A stretch of DNA of 57,529 nt. Source: Paraburkholderia ultramafica. GTDB taxonomy: Bacteria > Pseudomonadota > Gammaproteobacteria > Burkholderiales > Burkholderiaceae. Positions 34,170 through 42,857 of this stretch are shown here, piece after piece. Both the position numbers and the translations under genes were made by a program. Every line of letters begins with the position of its first letter. Within the stretch, counting starts at the first letter, position 1. The stretch lies in contig NZ_CADIKK010000042.1 in assembly GCF_902859915.1 (NCBI RefSeq), positions 1 through 57,529 of the forward strand. The letters are read 5' to 3'. Under the pieces are notes generated by a model. That model did not search any database. It worked only from the letters and a program-made list of their open reading frames with translations, and was not told where the DNA came from.

Positions 34170-35944
34170 GAACGCACCAAGGGGATCGCGGACGCATCTG
34201 CGGCGCTTGGCTGGATGAGACGGCCGTATTGCCCGCCCTCAGCGCTCAGCTGATCGTGGGTACCGCTTTGAACAGCGCGGCCGTCCTCCAGAACGACTAC
34301 TTTATCCGCGAGTTTCGCCGTGCTCGGCCGATGCGCAATCAGTAGCACCGTGCGGCCATGCGCCAAGCGACGCAATGCAGCATGAATCTGCGCCTGGCTG
34401 TGTGCGTCGAGATGGGCGGTCGGCTCGTCGAGCAGGATCACCCGCGCATCCTTCAGAAATGCGCGGGCCAGCGCGAGCCGCTGGATCTGGCCGCCGGACA
34501 GGCCGGCGCCGCGCTCTCCGAGCGGCGTGTCATAGCCGTTCGGGAGGGCCATGATGAACTCGTCGGCGCCAGCCTGCGCGGCAGCTTCGCGTACCGCAGC
34601 CAGACTTGCGTCTGGACGCGCCAGTAGCAGGTTGTCCAACACGCTGCCAACGAAGATATGGGCGCGTTGCGGCAACCAGGCAACCTGGGCGAGCCAGCTT
34701 GCCTGATCGAGTGTCGCCAGCGACTGCCGGTTTATCCAGATCGTGCCGGCCTGCCCGTCGGCAAAGCCGAGCAGCAGGTTCAACACCGTGCTTTTGCCGG
34801 CGCCGCTCGGACCGACCAGCGCAGTGATCCTGCCCGGCTCAGCGACGAAGCTCAAGCGTTCCAGGGCCGGCCGATCGGCTGCGTAGGCAAACGAAACCGC
34901 TTCGAAGCTCACTCCGTAATCTGATGCAGCGGCAAGCGGCTCGATCCGCGCGTCGCCTGCGGGTGGCCGCATCTCGAGAATCTCGGCAATGCGCTCGGCC
35001 GCGCCGATCGCTTCCATCCGCGCATGGTAGTGAGTGCCAAGCGTGCGGAGCGGCAGATAGAACTCGGGAGCGAGCAGCAGCACGAAAAAGCCGGGCTGGA
35101 AATGGATCTTCCCGTACAGCAGGTGAAAGCCGATCAGCACCGCTACCACGGCAATGCTGAGCGTCGCGAGGAACTCCAGCACCACTGCGGACAGAAAGGC
35201 GATCCGTAGTACCCGCATTGTGCTTTCGCGATAGGCTTCGGACACACGCGCGACCATCTCGGCCTCGCGCCGGCTGGCATTGAACAGCTTCAGTGTTGTC
35301 AATCCCTGTAACGCGTCCAGAAAGCGCGCGCTCAGGCGCGCCAGCTGCCGCCATTGACGCCGATTCACGTCGGCCGCGCCTTTGCCGAGCAGGATCATGA
35401 ACAGCGGGATTAGCGGCGCGGTCAGAATCAGGACCAACCCGGACGTCCAATCCGCCGGAAACACCACGACTAGAATCGCGAACGGCAGTAGCACCGTGAG
35501 TGCACGGTTAGGCAGCCACCGCGCATAGTAACCTTCAAGCGCTTCTATGCCTGTCACCAACTGGCTCGCCAGCGCGCCACTCGACTGGCCCTGCAGCCAG
35601 GCTGGACCGAGCGCCTGCAATTTACGCAACAGTTGTCCGCGCAGTTCGCCGCGTATCGCCGCGGCGCCAACGAAAGCTGCCCGCTCGGCCGCCTGCGCAA
35701 GGACGAAGCGCAGACCAAAGACCGGCAACATCGCAGCGAGCTCGGGCCATACGCTTGCCAGCCGGGCACCATGCATCACGACTGTATCGACGATCCACGC
35801 TAGCAACGCGGCTTGAACGATTACCAGCATGCCTGCGCTCAAACCCAGGCCGACCGCCAGCCTGATGCTGGGGCGTATGCGCGCGGCGCGGGCGGCAAGC
35901 CAGGCATCGATGTGTTTTTTCAGTTGCGGGCTGGTTGTGCTCAT
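34166..35944 (-). CDS. cydD: Thiol/glutathione ABC exporter subunit CydD
   Basis: 592 aa from the ATG at 35944 (MSTTSPQLKKHI), close to the E. coli CydD length; the frame is open to 36004 and no Shine-Dalgarno decides. Transmembrane domain at residues ~25-315 (FVGAAAIRGELRGQLL, then GQSSGALASQLVTGIEALEGYYARWLP in pieces, PLIPLFMILLG). Nucleotide-binding domain with Walker A GPSGAGKSTV, signature LSGGQIQRLALARAF and Walker B VILLDEPTAHLD. Partner of CydC, with a 4-base overlap. Upstream lie 900 bp without a gene. Confidence 0.94.
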   Translation of the reverse strand: MSTTSPQLKKHIDAWLAARAARIRPSIRLAVGLGLSAGMLVIVQAALLAWIVDTVVMHGARLASVWPELAAMLPVFGLRFVLAQAAERAAFVGAAAIRGELRGQLLRKLQALGPAWLQGQSSGALASQLVTGIEALEGYYARWLPNRALTVLLPFAILVVVFPADWTSGLVLILTAPLIPLFMILLGKGAADVNRRQWRQLARLSARFLDALQGLTTLKLFNASRREAEMVARVSEAYRESTMRVLRIAFLSAVVLEFLATLSIAVVAVLIGFHLLYGKIHFQPGFFVLLLAPEFYLPLRTLGTHYHARMEAIGAAERIAEILEMRPPAGDARIEPLAAASDYGVSFEAVSFAYAADRPALERLSFVAEPGRITALVGPSGAGKSTVLNLLLGFADGQAGTIWINRQSLATLDQASWLAQVAWLPQRAHIFVGSVLDNLLLARPDASLAAVREAAAQAGADEFIMALPNGYDTPLGERGAGLSGGQIQRLALARAFLKDARVILLDEPTAHLDAHSQAQIHAALRRLAHGRTVLLIAHRPSTAKLADKVVVLEDGRAVQSGTHDQLSAEGGQYGRLIQPSAADASAIPLVRS

Positions 35945-36850
35945 ACGGGCACCAAGGACAAGGAGGTCATGCGCGTACAGGAGAGTCCGGCTATAAGCGC
36001 TCAACCTTGCCAGAGTCCCACGCGGGCGCGAGCGCTGCTACAAAACGAACGCCAAATATGTCTGAAAATACCACGAGACTTCCCAATACAACGCGCCGGG
36101 GGACATGGCAGCCTGCGCGAACCTCGGGCGCTTCCTTTCAGTCGCTCCATGGGACATTAGCAGGCTAGGAGCGTTGGCGGCAGCTTGCATCGTGACGGCC
36201 AGAGCTGGAGAAGCGCCATTGCAGACTCGTGCAGGCGGGTCCGAGCGTAGTGGTTTATACGCACAATGAGGTCGCTCGCGTTTTGACATATCGCGCCCCA
36301 TGCCGTCATTGGCGCGATGTCTAACGGGCTAGATTCTAATATTCACCGTCGATTTGAAATTAGAAATTGCGGGGTGGCAAAGCGCCGCATAACTCGACCG
36401 ATACGACCAGATGCCATCTCCTTCACACACTGAACACGCTGCTTTCAGACCATTTCCACGCTCATTTTCAGTACCACTCCTTCGCGCAGTTTTCCTCTCT
36501 GAATCGAGTCGCAGCCTGACGCTTTGGCGTCCCCGGGACCAAGTCAATCACATGGCGCATTGAAAAGTACGCCGTGTGACCGTTCGTCACAATTCGAATA
36601 CGAAAACTTTCTGACATGATTCTCGCGTTGGCTAAGCACGCGCATATGCGGCGTGTTGTCAGGTTCCTTGATGGCATTCCTGTCGATGGGGAAACCTGCA
36701 AAACGCAAACCATTTCACAGCCTGCAGCAAGTACGCGCACTCAATCGGCTGTCCGATGCGATGGAGCGAACGGAAATGGCGCGTTCGCGTTGCTGGCCAG
36801 TGAGCATGTCACGCGCCATTGACTCGCGCGCGTTTACGAAATTACCAACC
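35945..36850. other. Long intergenic region between cydD and the UbiV-like gene
   Basis: About 0.9 kb. No gene is convincing; leftward frames at 36038-36301 and 36329-36547 lack motifs. Two inverted repeats are visible: GACATATCGCGCC (36285-36297) against GGCGCGATGTC (36311-36321), and GTGACcgttcGTCAC (36576-36590), the latter similar to, but not spaced like, a CRP/Vfr site. Presumably it carries divergent promoters. Confidence 0.45.
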
Positions 36851-37714
36851 ATGAAGATTTCGCTTGGCCCGATTCCCCATCGATGGTCGCGCAACGCGGT
36901 AATGACCTTTTATGATGCCGTAGCACTATCGTCGGTTGACGTCGTATATATCGGAAGCGTCGTTTGCACTGAGCGCCACCAGATGCAGCATAAGGACTGG
37001 TTCGCAATTGCGCGATATCTTGCGTCCCACGGCAAGGAAGTAGTGCTATCGACGTCGGCACTCACCAAAAGTGATGCCGACCTGAGCAGGCTTAGAAAAT
37101 TAGTCTCGAGTGGTGAGTTTGCGCTGGAGGTCAACGATTTGGCAACGCTCGAGATCGGTGCACGCGGGGCGCCGTTCATCGCTGGACCGAATATCGAATG
37201 TCCTAATGTCAAAGCACTGAATCGGCTCGTTGAGCTAGGTGCCATACGCTGGGTTGCGCAGCCCAATTGCATTGGTAAAGTGCTGCATGAGACATCCCAG
37301 ATGCGCGAGGCAGCATGCGAAATCGAAGTTCCTGTATTTGGCCCCGAACCGATCGCCGTCTTTGCATCCCGCGTCGCAGACCAGTACAACGGAGGCGGAC
37401 GTACCCCTCGTAGACGTCTCTTCACCGGCGGCCTAGAGGAGATCACGTCGCTCGGGGAAGATAACGTATCAGACGGACGGGGCAGCGGAGGTCGACCTGG
37501 GGCGACGAACGTTGTGGACTGGTCTCACGAGATCGAGGCGCTTTCACGCTCTGGCGTCTCAGTCTTGCGCATAACACCACAGACACCACAGACACCACAG
37601 ACACCAAGCATAGTCCAAATGTTGACTGAGTTGGTACACGGGGATATTTGCTCGGATGAAGCGTACAGACGATGGTGTGACTTACAGCACAATCCGCGTT
37701 TGCGCACCAGATAG
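36851..37714 (+). CDS. UbiV-like U32-family protein lacking three Fe-S cysteines
   Basis: 287 aa, start at 36851 (MKISLGPIPHRW) as in UbiV; the upstream frame to 36653 is not conserved. UbiV with UbiU hydroxylates ubiquinone precursors without O2 and binds a 4Fe-4S cluster through four Cys. Here C39 (IGSVVCTERH) is kept, as are GKEVVLSTSAL, GEFALEVNDLA and the ending VLRITPQ. The block that normally reads SARCFTAR....C...C is replaced by ASRVADQYNGGGRTPRRRL, so the three other ligands are gone. A TPQ repeat expands the SPQ motif. No ubiU or ubiT is adjacent. Its setting amid cyd genes fits a low-oxygen role, but the canonical chemistry is doubtful; possibly a pseudogene in the making. Confidence 0.75.
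   Translation: MKISLGPIPHRWSRNAVMTFYDAVALSSVDVVYIGSVVCTERHQMQHKDWFAIARYLASHGKEVVLSTSALTKSDADLSRLRKLVSSGEFALEVNDLATLEIGARGAPFIAGPNIECPNVKALNRLVELGAIRWVAQPNCIGKVLHETSQMREAACEIEVPVFGPEPIAVFASRVADQYNGGGRTPRRRLFTGGLEEITSLGEDNVSDGRGSGGRPGATNVVDWSHEIEALSRSGVSVLRITPQTPQTPQTPSIVQMLTELVHGDICSDEAYRRWCDLQHNPRLRTR
37574..37606 (+). repeat. 9-bp tandem repeat inside the UbiV-like gene
   Basis: Unit ACACCACAG repeated three times plus a partial copy, encoding TPQ-TPQ-TPQ-TP. It stays in frame with the gene and expands the conserved (S/T)PQ motif near the C-terminus; likely slippage-prone. Confidence 0.85.
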
Positions 37715-38324
37715 TCCACTGAACCAGATGCGAGACATGTCGCGGTCAGCCGCGCGTTACGCGGTATGCATCAGGCCGTCAAGCTCTTCATTGCCTTTTC
37801 ACACCCAGCTTTCAGAGCGTTGGCTGCTGGAACCGAGACCCGTTGTACAACAGCAATTGTCCATCCGGACATGCGTAACTGGTAACGGTCTGGTGTTAAG
37901 CCGACGCTGATCAAGTCCACCGCCCCCGTACTTCAAGCGCTATAACGATCGGGCTCAACGGGGAAAACGGAATCGGATGAAGCAGCAGACGCTGGTGATG
38001 GCAGTCGATCAGGGTGCGGGTTTCGAGACACACGCGAAGCCGACGCGGCGCCACGAGTTTCTCTACACGACGAATGTGAAAGTGCCATGGGCGCAGGCGC
38101 CACCTGATGTTTCGTCCGACGCAGTAGTCGCTTTAGCATTGGTAGGCTAATTAGGCAAGTGTAACCCGCCTGTGCTGGGCTCATGGAATCGACCCTGAGA
38201 AAACAGAATAATGTCGGGCTGGGGTGCGCGCAAGCCACGAACCACAGCCGATCGTCGATGACACAAACGAGTTTGGTTAGGCCTGGCTGGCTTGCACGCG
38301 ATCATCCGGAACACTGGTCCGCTT
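37715..38324. other. Interval between the UbiV-like gene and cydX with IS5 debris
   Basis: 610 bp. Apart from the IS5-family fragment (37977-38150) I see no gene. The stretch 38151-38324 downstream of cydX contains no obvious terminator. Confidence 0.4.
37977..38150 (+). pseudogene. IS5-family transposase N-terminal fragment
   Basis: The first 57 codons read MKQQTLVMAVDQGAGFETHA, then KPTRRHEFLYTTNVKVPWAQ before diverging and stopping. This matches the conserved start of IS5-group transposases (MKQQTLAMAADQ.FE.YRKPTRR..FL..M..IVPW). There are extra residues inside the motif and no catalytic DDE core. No inverted repeats were found. A dead relic. Confidence 0.75.
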
Positions 38325-38519
38325 TTAAGGCCCCTTTGCAGTTCGTTCTGTTTCCTGTGAGTCGAACAGCACGCCGCCGGCAGCGGCGACCAGCACAATC
38401 ATGATGGTGCCGATCAGCCAGGAGAAGTACCACGCGCCGTAGTCACCGACAATCACGCCAAGCACAATCGCGATGACCGCGACGACCATGAACACCAGAA
38501 AATACAACAACGTTTTCAT
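38325..38519 (-). CDS. cydX: CydX-like small subunit with an extra N-terminal membrane segment
   Basis: 64 aa starting at 38519, where GGAG stands 6 bp upstream; the stop of cydB overlaps the preceding sequence (TAATGGAG). The core GAWYFSWLIGTIMIVLVAAA matches the CydX signature (WYF.W.LG), the single-helix subunit that stabilises bd oxidase. Ordinary CydX is about 37 aa; here an additional hydrophobic segment (LLYFLVFMVVAVIAIVLGVI) precedes it, giving two helices. The position directly after cydB supports the assignment. The longer form could instead be another small bd-oxidase accessory protein. Confidence 0.75.
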   Translation of the reverse strand: MKTLLYFLVFMVVAVIAIVLGVIVGDYGAWYFSWLIGTIMIVLVAAAGGVLFDSQETERTAKGP

Positions 38520-38530
38520 CGCACTCTCCA

Positions 38531-39667
38531 TTAATAAGCGTGCGGGTTGGATTTCACATGCTCCGCCTTGACCTTGCCGCGCATCACATAGAACCCCCAG
38601 CTCGTGTAAGCCAGAATGATGGGCACAAAGACTGCAGCCCAACCCGTCATCCACATCAGCGTGCCACGGCTCGAGACCGAGTTCCAGACGGTCAGGCTCT
38701 GTGACGGATCGCTGGACGAGGGCATCAGGAACGGGAACAGGCTCACGCCGGCGGTACCAATGATGCCGATCCAGGCCAGCGCGCCGAGCCACCACGCCAG
38801 CGTCGAGCGGCCGGCGCGGATCGCGAAAAGGCCGAGGACCATGCCGATATAGCCGAGCGCCGGCACCAGCCACAAGATCGAACAGCCGTGGAAGTTGTCG
38901 AGCCAGGCACCGTCAGCCAGCTGAACGGTCTGTTGCAGCGGAGTTTGCGCGAGGCCGGGGGCCGGCGAATGTACGAGCTGGTAGCCTGGAATGCGACTGA
39001 TCCAGATACCGCCGATCGTGAACAGCGCCAGTGCGAGTACGACGCCGACCGTCGCCGCGCCCTTAGCCCTTTGCTGCAGCGGGCCCGGTTCGGTGCGTCC
39101 CATCAACATCGCGCCGCCCATGTAGATCGACATGGACAACGACAATACGCCGCACAGCACCGCGAACGGGTTCAGCAGGCTCAGGAAGCTGCCGGTGTAG
39201 TAGGACGTCAGATCCCAGTTGAAGTGAAATGGCACGCCAACCAGCATATTGCCGATGGCCGCGCCGTAGATCACCATCGGCACGGTGCCGCTGACCACCA
39301 GCACCCAGTCCCAGACGTTTCGCCAGGTCGGCGACGACAGCTTGCTGCGATACTCGAAGCCGAGCGGCCGCATGATCATCGTCCACAGCAGTAGCAGCAT
39401 CACAATGTACAGCCCCGAGAAAGCCGTCGCGTAGATCAGCGGAAAAGCCGCGAAGATTGCCCCGCCGCCGAGAATGAACCAGACCTGGTTGCCGTCCCAG
39501 TGCGGCGCGATCGTATTCAGTGCGACGCGCCGTTCGGTGTCGGTGCGGCCGACGAAACGTAGCAGCGCACCCACTCCCATATCCATGCCGACCATGATCG
39601 CGAGGCCCATCAGCAAAACGCCGAGGAGCAACCACCAGAGTACTTTGAAAAAGAAATAGAGATCCAT
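38531..39667 (-). CDS. cydB: Cytochrome bd ubiquinol oxidase subunit II
   Basis: 378 aa, about eight or nine membrane helices, E. coli CydB size. Typical segments: FFFKVLWWLLLGVLLMGLAI, GMDMGVGALLRFVGRTDTER, IAPHWDGNQVWFILGGGAIF and TVWNSVSSRGTLMWMTGWA. Binds the bd complex with CydA in the inner membrane, giving high-affinity oxygen reduction without proton pumping. It begins 2 bp after the cydA stop and is followed by the cydX-like gene, a standard cydABX operon. Confidence 0.96.
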   Translation of the reverse strand: MDLYFFFKVLWWLLLGVLLMGLAIMVGMDMGVGALLRFVGRTDTERRVALNTIAPHWDGNQVWFILGGGAIFAAFPLIYATAFSGLYIVMLLLLWTMIMRPLGFEYRSKLSSPTWRNVWDWVLVVSGTVPMVIYGAAIGNMLVGVPFHFNWDLTSYYTGSFLSLLNPFAVLCGVLSLSMSIYMGGAMLMGRTEPGPLQQRAKGAATVGVVLALALFTIGGIWISRIPGYQLVHSPAPGLAQTPLQQTVQLADGAWLDNFHGCSILWLVPALGYIGMVLGLFAIRAGRSTLAWWLGALAWIGIIGTAGVSLFPFLMPSSSDPSQSLTVWNSVSSRGTLMWMTGWAAVFVPIILAYTSWGFYVMRGKVKAEHVKSNPHAY

Positions 39668-39669
39668 TT

Positions 39670-41286
39670 TTAATGCTCCTGGGGGATCGTCATCGTCGCG
39701 GTGGCAAGCTCGCCGCCGAAGGCCGGGTGGGGCTCGTCATGGCCTGCCGTGGTGTCCGGGTGATGGCTCTGGGGTCCCTTGCGAATGAACTTGACCATCA
39801 GGAACATTTCAACCGCGATGAAAATCGTGTACAGCAGCACGAAGCCGATCAGCGAGAAGACCATGTAACCGACGCTGTGACTCGAAGCTGACATCCACGT
39901 TGGCAGCATGCCGAACACCGTCCACGGCTGGCGGCCGACTTCAGCAGTGACCCAGCCCATTTCGTTGGCGATGAACGGCACAGGGATCATCCACGGCGCA
40001 AGCTTGAGAAACCATCTCTGCCGGGCGACGTCGCCGCGCAGCGACAGGATCACCGAGATCACGAAGTAAGCGAGCATCAGCAAGCCACAGGCGACCATGA
40101 CACGGAACACCCAGAAGATCGTAAACACATTCGGGATTGTGTCTTTCGAGGCCTTTGCGATATCGTCGCCACTCGCCTTCGAGACATCCTGATCAGCCGC
40201 ATAGCGTTTCACGAGAAAGCCGTAGCCGAGGTCCGCCTTGTGGGCATTGAATTGCGCAAGCGCTGCGGTATTGGTCGGGTCTGCGCTCAGCACCTTGAGC
40301 GCTTCCACGGCGGGAATCCCGCTCTTGATCCGTTTAACCGCATCGGCCTCGATCTGGTCGACGCCGGGCACGGTTGCGTCAAACGTATGGGTCAGCAGGG
40401 GTGTCAACACGTAAGGAATCTGGATGCTCCAGGCATTACGCTGCTCGCCCTGCACCGGCCAGGTTGCGATATTGAACGGCGCCGGTGCTTTCTCGGTTTG
40501 CCACATCGCTTCCATCGCAGCCAGCTTGGACGGCTGCGCATGGCCACCGACGAAGCCGAGCGCGTCGCCCAGGGTGATCACACCGGCAACCGACAGCACG
40601 CCAAACAGGCTGGCCATCCGGAAAGAACGCTTCGCAAGTTCCAGGTGACGGCCGCGCAGCATGTAGTACGCGCTGATCCCTGTCACGAAAATCGCCGCGG
40701 TGACATACCCAGCGATGCTGGTATGGACAAACTTGGTCTGAGCATCCTCGTTGAAGATCAGGGAGCCGAAGCTGGTCAGCTCCATTCGCATTGTCACCGG
40801 GTTGAACGCCGCACCCTGCGGGTTCTGCATGAAGCCGTTGGCAACCAGAATCCACAATGCCGACAGATTCGACCCGAGCGCCACGAGGTAGGTAACGACC
40901 AGATGCTTGCCCTTGGACAGGCGCTCCCAGCCAAATATCATCAGGCCGATGAAGGTCGATTCCATGAAGAACGCCATCAGACCTTCGATTGCAAGCGGTG
41001 CGCCGAAGATATCACCGACGAAGCCCGAATAGAACGACCAGTTCGTACCGAACTCGAACTCCATCGTCAGGCCGGTAGCGACACCCAGGGCAAAGTTGAT
41101 CAAAAACAGACCGCTCCAGAATTGGGTGATTTCGCGGTAGATTTTTTTGCCGGTGATCACGTAGACGGTTTCCATTACCGCCAGCATAAAAGTCATCCCC
41201 AACGTCAATGGGACGAAAAGATAGTGATAGAGCGCGGTGGCAGCAAACTGCAGCCGCGACAGTTCAACCACGGTGTTGTTAATCAT
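39670..41286 (-). CDS. cydA: Cytochrome bd ubiquinol oxidase subunit I
   Basis: 538 aa from the ATG at 41286 (MINNTVVELSRLQFA), with GGAG 8 bp upstream; the frame is open to 41337. Heme ligands are visible in conserved settings: the His of ATALYHYLFVPLTLG and the Met of ERLSKGKHL-type surroundings, plus GWVTAEVGRQPWTVFGMLP near the C-terminus. A Q-loop of intermediate length lies between helices 6 and 7 (~255-380). Quinol oxidation and O2 reduction in the inner membrane. Upstream, TTGATCGATTGCC (41310-41322) is only a half match to an Anr/FNR site. Confidence 0.96.
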   Translation of the reverse strand: MINNTVVELSRLQFAATALYHYLFVPLTLGMTFMLAVMETVYVITGKKIYREITQFWSGLFLINFALGVATGLTMEFEFGTNWSFYSGFVGDIFGAPLAIEGLMAFFMESTFIGLMIFGWERLSKGKHLVVTYLVALGSNLSALWILVANGFMQNPQGAAFNPVTMRMELTSFGSLIFNEDAQTKFVHTSIAGYVTAAIFVTGISAYYMLRGRHLELAKRSFRMASLFGVLSVAGVITLGDALGFVGGHAQPSKLAAMEAMWQTEKAPAPFNIATWPVQGEQRNAWSIQIPYVLTPLLTHTFDATVPGVDQIEADAVKRIKSGIPAVEALKVLSADPTNTAALAQFNAHKADLGYGFLVKRYAADQDVSKASGDDIAKASKDTIPNVFTIFWVFRVMVACGLLMLAYFVISVILSLRGDVARQRWFLKLAPWMIPVPFIANEMGWVTAEVGRQPWTVFGMLPTWMSASSHSVGYMVFSLIGFVLLYTIFIAVEMFLMVKFIRKGPQSHHPDTTAGHDEPHPAFGGELATATMTIPQEH

Positions 41287-41473
41287 TAGATGCTCCAGCC
41301 AAAGCCAATTTGATCGATTGCCAAGACGAGTCCGCAAATGTGGGATTCACACGCATGCCCTACAGAGAGGCTCACGCCAGCCAGTCGGCCATTGTTGTGC
41401 GCGCGGAATATGCGTCCGGAGTCGGAGAGAGATGCTTTGCTCGCTGTGCTTGCGTGCCCGCGAATCGCCACCT

Positions 41474-42121
41474 TCAGAACTTCATGCCGATGCCGACCCC
41501 AATCACGGTCGGGTCGATGTGCAACGTGCCCAGCTCAGTATTGCCGAGCGTGGCCTCAGTTCTCATCCAGACCTTCTTGATGTCCGCGTTCAAGAACAGA
41601 TTTTTCGCGACCTGAATATCGACACCTGCCTGCAGCGCCGGGCCGAAACTGCTATGGGTGATCTGAACGCCCTGACCGCCGACATGGAGGCCATCGTTAT
41701 AGAAGTACGTATAGTTCAGACCCGCACCGACGTATGGCCGCACGCGCCCCTGGTGGTTGAAGTGGTATTGCAGCAGCAGCGTCGGCGGCAGTACGTTCAC
41801 GCCGCCAAGTCCGCCAAGACTCGACGTGACCTGATGGCGCGACGTAGCGAGAATCAGCTCGACACCGATGCTATCGCGAATCATGTACGTCAGATCCAGT
41901 TCCGGGACGGTCGCATTGTTCACGCCGGCGTTGATCGCCGACAGCGTGCTTCCGCCGCTCGTAGTCACCTCCGGCACGATGCTAATAGACCGCAGGCGCA
42001 CGAGCACATCGCCCGAGTGGATGCCGTCCATCTGGTCGTCCGCCGCCATGGCCTGCGGCGCCACGAACCATGCACCCAACATGCAGGACACAATGGCTGC
42101 TGCCTTAAATCTGTTCTTCAT
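41474..42121 (-). CDS. ompW: OmpW-family outer-membrane protein
   Basis: 215 aa with a signal peptide (residues 1-27, VSCMLGAWFVAPQAMA-A). Eight-stranded OmpW barrel signatures: GDVLVRLRSISIVPE, TYMIRDSIGVELILATSRH, PPTLLLQYHF, RVRPYVGAGLNYTYFYN and the terminal IDPTVIGVGIGMKF with its C-terminal Phe. OmpW proteins form a narrow hydrophobic channel and in many proteobacteria are induced at low oxygen. Here that fits the Anr/FNR-type box 62-75 bp upstream and the neighbouring cydABX operon. Confidence 0.95.
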   Translation of the reverse strand: MKNRFKAAAIVSCMLGAWFVAPQAMAADDQMDGIHSGDVLVRLRSISIVPEVTTSGGSTLSAINAGVNNATVPELDLTYMIRDSIGVELILATSRHQVTSSLGGLGGVNVLPPTLLLQYHFNHQGRVRPYVGAGLNYTYFYNDGLHVGGQGVQITHSSFGPALQAGVDIQVAKNLFLNADIKKVWMRTEATLGNTELGTLHIDPTVIGVGIGMKF

Positions 42122-42182
42122 GTTTTCCCCAATTGTCGTTAAACCCGCTTATGGATTATCGAAAGTCTCGCGACATGCTAAG

Positions 42183-42196
42183 TTGATCGAGGTCAA
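42183..42196. promoter_or_regulatory. Anr/FNR-type box upstream of ompW
   Basis: TTGATCGAGGTCAA matches the Anr/FNR consensus TTGAT-N4-(A/G)TCAA. It lies 62-75 bp upstream of the ompW start codon, the right range for class II or nearby activation. No gene reads to the right within 600 bp, so ompW is the likely target. Confidence 0.75.
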
Positions 42197-42322
42197 CAAC
42201 ACGAGTGTGTCCCTTGGAACTGCGACAGCGCGTCGCGTAACATGAGTCAGCGCCGGCTTGCGGAGGTGACGCTGGCTGAGGCACTCGAGGGCTTCACCCA
42301 CTTCGGTACCTTCTTGACAGCG

Positions 42323-42380
42323 GCTCTGATGTGATGGACGACTCCCGCCGTCTAGCGGGAGTCGTCCATCACATCAGAGC
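42323..42380. repeat. Perfect 26-bp inverted repeat with 6-bp loop
   Basis: Left arm 42323-42348 (starts GCTCTGATGTGATGG) and right arm 42355-42380 are exact reverse complements, separated by CGTCTA. It sits at the broken 5' edge of the IS6-family remnant. There is no T-run, so it is not a clear terminator; more likely a foldback scar of transposition or repair. Confidence 0.9.
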
Positions 42381-42391
42381 CCGGGCGCGCT

Positions 42392-42721
42392 CCGCGTGTA
42401 CTGATCACCGACAAGCTCAAGAGCTACGCGGCAGCAAACAGGGATCTCGGGCTGAAAGTCGAACACCGTCAGCACAAGGGACTGAACAACCGGGCGGAGA
42501 ATTCGCACCAGCCAACCCGGGTACGCGAAAAGGTAATGCGCCGCTTCAAGTCGGCGCGTCAGCTGCAACGATTCACATCGGTCCACGACCAGGTGGCAAA
42601 CCTGTTCATGCACTGCCGCTACAACGCGAACGCGCAGCAGAAGCGGCAGGCACGCAACCAGGCCTTCGAAGCATGGGAAACCGAAACTGGCAATCCGATG
42701 CTGGATCGCCTTGCCGCGTAA
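42392..42721 (+). pseudogene. IS6-family transposase, C-terminal fragment
   Basis: An open frame from about PRVLITDKLKSYAAANRDLG through KGLNNRAENSHQPTRVREKV and RRFKSARQLQRFTSVHDQVA to a stop at 42719-42721. These are the last Asp/Glu catalytic blocks and tail of IS6/IS26-type DDE transposases. The N-terminal two thirds are missing; the fragment starts next to the 26-bp foldback. It marks the left border of the guanidine island; a matching N-terminal fragment in the same orientation lies at the far end of the window. Confidence 0.88.
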
Positions 42722-42857
42722 GTTAGTGATCCTTATGTTATGCGCATTCGCCTGCGTGTTCCCCGGCAAGTTGACACTACCGCCTCAGCTGGAAATCCTG
42801 TTCTTACTGTAAGTTGCGAGGATTGGGCGATTACCTCCAATGCCCCCTCAATCGCGC

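Noticed and set aside
36329..36547. Small leftward protein gene of 72 codons
   Set aside because: No ribosome-binding site, no motif and odd composition; treated as non-coding.
36576..36590. CRP/Vfr site (GTGAC-N5-GTCAC)
   Set aside because: Half-sites are right but the spacing differs from TGTGA-N6-TCACA; kept only as an inverted repeat.
41310..41322. Anr/FNR box upstream of cydA
   Set aside because: Only one half-site (TTGAT) matches; the other half is TGCCA.
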